This document shows positions 62,200 to 64,000 of a DNA stretch of 64,000 nt, piece by piece. A program made the position numbers and the translations under genes. Location of the stretch: assembly GCF_000772935.1 (NCBI RefSeq), contig NZ_JPVR01000080.1:124001-188000 (forward strand). Direction: 5' to 3'. The notes beneath the pieces were generated by a model that saw only the letters and a program-made list of their open reading frames with translations, made no database searches and was not told the origin of the DNA. The DNA comes from Lysinibacillus boronitolerans JCM 21713 = 10a = NBRC 103108. GTDB lineage: Bacteria > Bacillota > Bacilli > Bacillales_A > Planococcaceae. How positions within the stretch are numbered: the first letter of the stretch is position 1; the number at the start of each line of letters is the position of its first letter.

Positions 62200-64000
62200 T
62201 TATAGTGCTTTCACTTTTGCTACTACGTTTTCAACAGTGAAGCCGTATTTTTCCATTACTAATTCACCTGGAGCAGATGCACCGAACTTATCAATTGCTA
62301 GAACATCGCCTTCAAAGCCAGTATATTTATGCCAGCCGAATGATGCACCCATTTCAATTGCAAGACGTTTTGTAACAGCTTTTGGTAGAACAGATTCTTT
62401 ATAAGCTGCGTCTTGTTTTTCGAAGCGATCCATAGATGGCATAGAAACAACTGCTACATCTATACCGTCTGCTTTTAATGCTTTTTGTGCTTCGACAGCA
62501 AGCGAAACCTCAGAGCCTGTTGCAATTAAAATAGCATCTGCCACTTCTTTTGTAGCTGGAGACACTGTGTAAGCACCCTTTGCTACGCCCTCACGTACTG
62601 TTTCAATAGAAGCGTCAAGAACAGGTAAGTTTTGACGAGATAATACAAGAACAGTTGGTGTTTTTTCTGCTGCTACTGCAAGCTCCCATGCAACTGCTGA
62701 TTCATTTGCATCCGCAGGACGAATAACAGATAGGTTTGGCATTGCACGTAATGATGCAAGGTGTTCGATTGGTTCATGTGTTGGACCATCTTCCCCTACT
62801 GCAATCGAATCATGTGTGAATACATATGTTACAGGAAGACCCATTAATGCAGATAGACGAATTGCTGGACGAACGTAATCAGAGAATACGAAGAATGTAC
62901 CACCGAATACATTTAAACCACCGTGAAGAGCCATTCCGTTCATAGCAGCACCCATTGCAAATTCACGAACACCGAACCAGATGTTACGTCCAGCATAGTC
63001 GTCTGCTGAGAAATCTCCTGCACCCTTCATCGTTGTTTTATTGGAGCCAGCAAGGTCAGCTGAACCCCCAAAGAATGAAGGTGTTTTCTTCGCAATAGCA
63101 TTAATTGCATCGCCTGAAGAAGAACGAGTTGCTACAGATTTACCTGCTTCATATACTGGTAACTCAGAAGCAAAGTCTTCTGGTAATTCACCATTCATCG
63201 CTTTCTCGAATTGAGCTGCTAACTCTGGGAATTCTTCTTTGTATGCTGCAAATTTTGCATTCCAAGCTTCCTCTGGTTGTGCGCCTTGCACTTCAGCAGC
63301 CGCATTAAATGTATCGTAAACTTCTGCAGGAATTTGGAATGGTTCATGTGCCCACTCATAGGCAGCCTTCGTTAAGACAACTTCATCTGTACCAAGTGGT
63401 GCACCGTGAGAATCTGCTTTACCAGATTTATTTGGAGAACCAAAACCAATCACTGTTTTCACTTCAATTAATGTTGGTTTGCCAGTAGATTTTTTGGCTT
63501 CTTCAATGGCTGCATTAATAGCATCTACATCCGTACCATCTGCCACTTTTAAATAATTCCAACCATAAGATTCAAAGCGTTTTTGAACGTTTTCTGAAAA
63601 TGACTTTTCTAAGTCACCATCTAAAGAAATATCATTAGAATCGTAAAGCACGATTAATTTTTCAAGTTTTAAGTGACCAGCTAATGAAATCGCCTCTGCT
63701 GCTACGCCTTCCATTAAGTCACCATCGCCACATAACGCAAATGTGTAGTGGTCAACGATATCATGACCTGGTTTATTGTAAGTAGCAGCTAAATGACGCT
63801 CAGCCATTGCCATACCAACAGTCATAGCGATTCCTTGTCCAAGAGGACCAGTTGTTGCCTCTACCCCTACTGTATGACCATATTCAGGATGTCCTGGTGT
63901 TAATGAATCCCATTGGCGGAAGTTTTGAATTTCTTCCATTGGTAAACCATAGCCTCCAAGGTGAAGTAAGCTGTATAAAAGCATTGAACCATGACCTGCT
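62200..64000 (-). CDS. tkt: Transketolase, C-terminal ~600 residues
   Basis: The frame runs off the right edge, so roughly the first 65 residues are missing. The TPP-binding motif [13 protein letters not shown] and the substrate His in [21 protein letters not shown] are present; the central domain has [18 protein letters not shown] and the C-terminal domain [13 protein letters not shown]. It exchanges two-carbon units in the pentose phosphate pathway. In B. subtilis tkt lies just upstream of sirA-yneF. Confidence 0.96.
   Translation of the reverse strand, partial: AGHGSMLLYSLLHLGGYGLPMEEIQNFRQWDSLTPGHPEYGHTVGVEATTGPLGQGIAMTVGMAMAERHLAATYNKPGHDIVDHYTFALCGDGDLMEGVAAEAISLAGHLKLEKLIVLYDSNDISLDGDLEKSFSENVQKRFESYGWNYLKVADGTDVDAINAAIEEAKKSTGKPTLIEVKTVIGFGSPNKSGKADSHGAPLGTDEVVLTKAAYEWAHEPFQIPAEVYDTFNAAAEVQGAQPEEAWNAKFAAYKEEFPELAAQFEKAMNGELPEDFASELPVYEAGKSVATRSSSGDAINAIAKKTPSFFGGSADLAGSNKTTMKGAGDFSADDYAGRNIWFGVREFAMGAAMNGMALHGGLNVFGGTFFVFSDYVRPAIRLSALMGLPVTYVFTHDSIAVGEDGPTHEPIEHLASLRAMPNLSVIRPADANESAVAWELAVAAEKTPTVLVLSRQNLPVLDASIETVREGVAKGAYTVSPATKEVADAILIATGSEVSLAVEAQKALKADGIDVAVVSMPSMDRFEKQDAAYKESVLPKAVTKRLAIEMGASFGWHKYTGFEGDVLAIDKFGASAPGELVMEKYGFTVENVVAKVKAL

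Overview
The window reads as chromosome of a low-GC, endospore-forming Firmicute of the Bacillales. Large blocks keep the Bacillus subtilis gene order: resABCDE-sigX-rsiX next to rluB, dacB, scpB, scpA, ypuF and ribT; spoIIAA-spoIIAB-sigF-spoVAF-lysA; deoB-xerD-fur-nudF-yqkF-yqkK-yqkD; tkt-sirA-yneF. Missing neighbours and divergent sequences suggest Lysinibacillus or a close relative. That genus call is inference; no rRNA or tRNA is visible.

Region 1 (1-10.1 kb) is metabolism and transport. It holds the tail of a sarcosine-oxidase-like gene, a nucleotidase-like HAD gene, and a ribA-ribD-FAD-monooxygenase operon that lacks an FMN riboswitch. Divergent from it is a BusR-like (GntR HTH plus RCK_C) regulator just upstream of an OpuA-type glycine betaine ABC transporter, whose promoter carries a perfect 11-bp inverted repeat. 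Then come a guanidine-I riboswitch controlling ykkC-ykkD and a membrane-anchored PstS-like protein.

Region 2 (10.1-24.9 kb) is accessory. It holds ybaK, a Ser/Gly-rich lipoprotein with a glutathionylspermidine-synthase-like ATP-grasp enzyme, a phospholipase-A2-like mini-protein, several acetyltransferases, a decayed Nudix gene, and glnA behind a GlnR/TnrA box. An operon follows that joins a REC-PP2C phosphatase, an RsbW-like kinase, a chemoreceptor and a STAS antagonist. Two copies of one intergenic repeat lie near 10.8-11.3 kb and 24.6-24.9 kb.

Region 3 (24.9-56.2 kb) is the conserved core: an NSS transporter, riboflavin importer ribU under an FMN riboswitch, cytochrome c maturation with ResDE, SigX/RsiX, chromosome segregation (ScpAB), lysine synthesis, the forespore sigma-F switch, nucleoside catabolism, XerD, Fur and the yqk genes.

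Region 4 (56.2-64 kb) holds luxS, yneF, sirA, a complete liaIH-liaFSR envelope-stress module, a HAD phosphatase and the 3' part of tkt. The lia module sits between sirA and tkt, which are adjacent in B. subtilis.

The strongest candidates for something undescribed are the chemoreceptor-containing partner-switching operon, the lipoprotein/ATP-grasp pair, and the riboflavin-pathway offshoot operon. All functional statements are read from sequence and gene order only.
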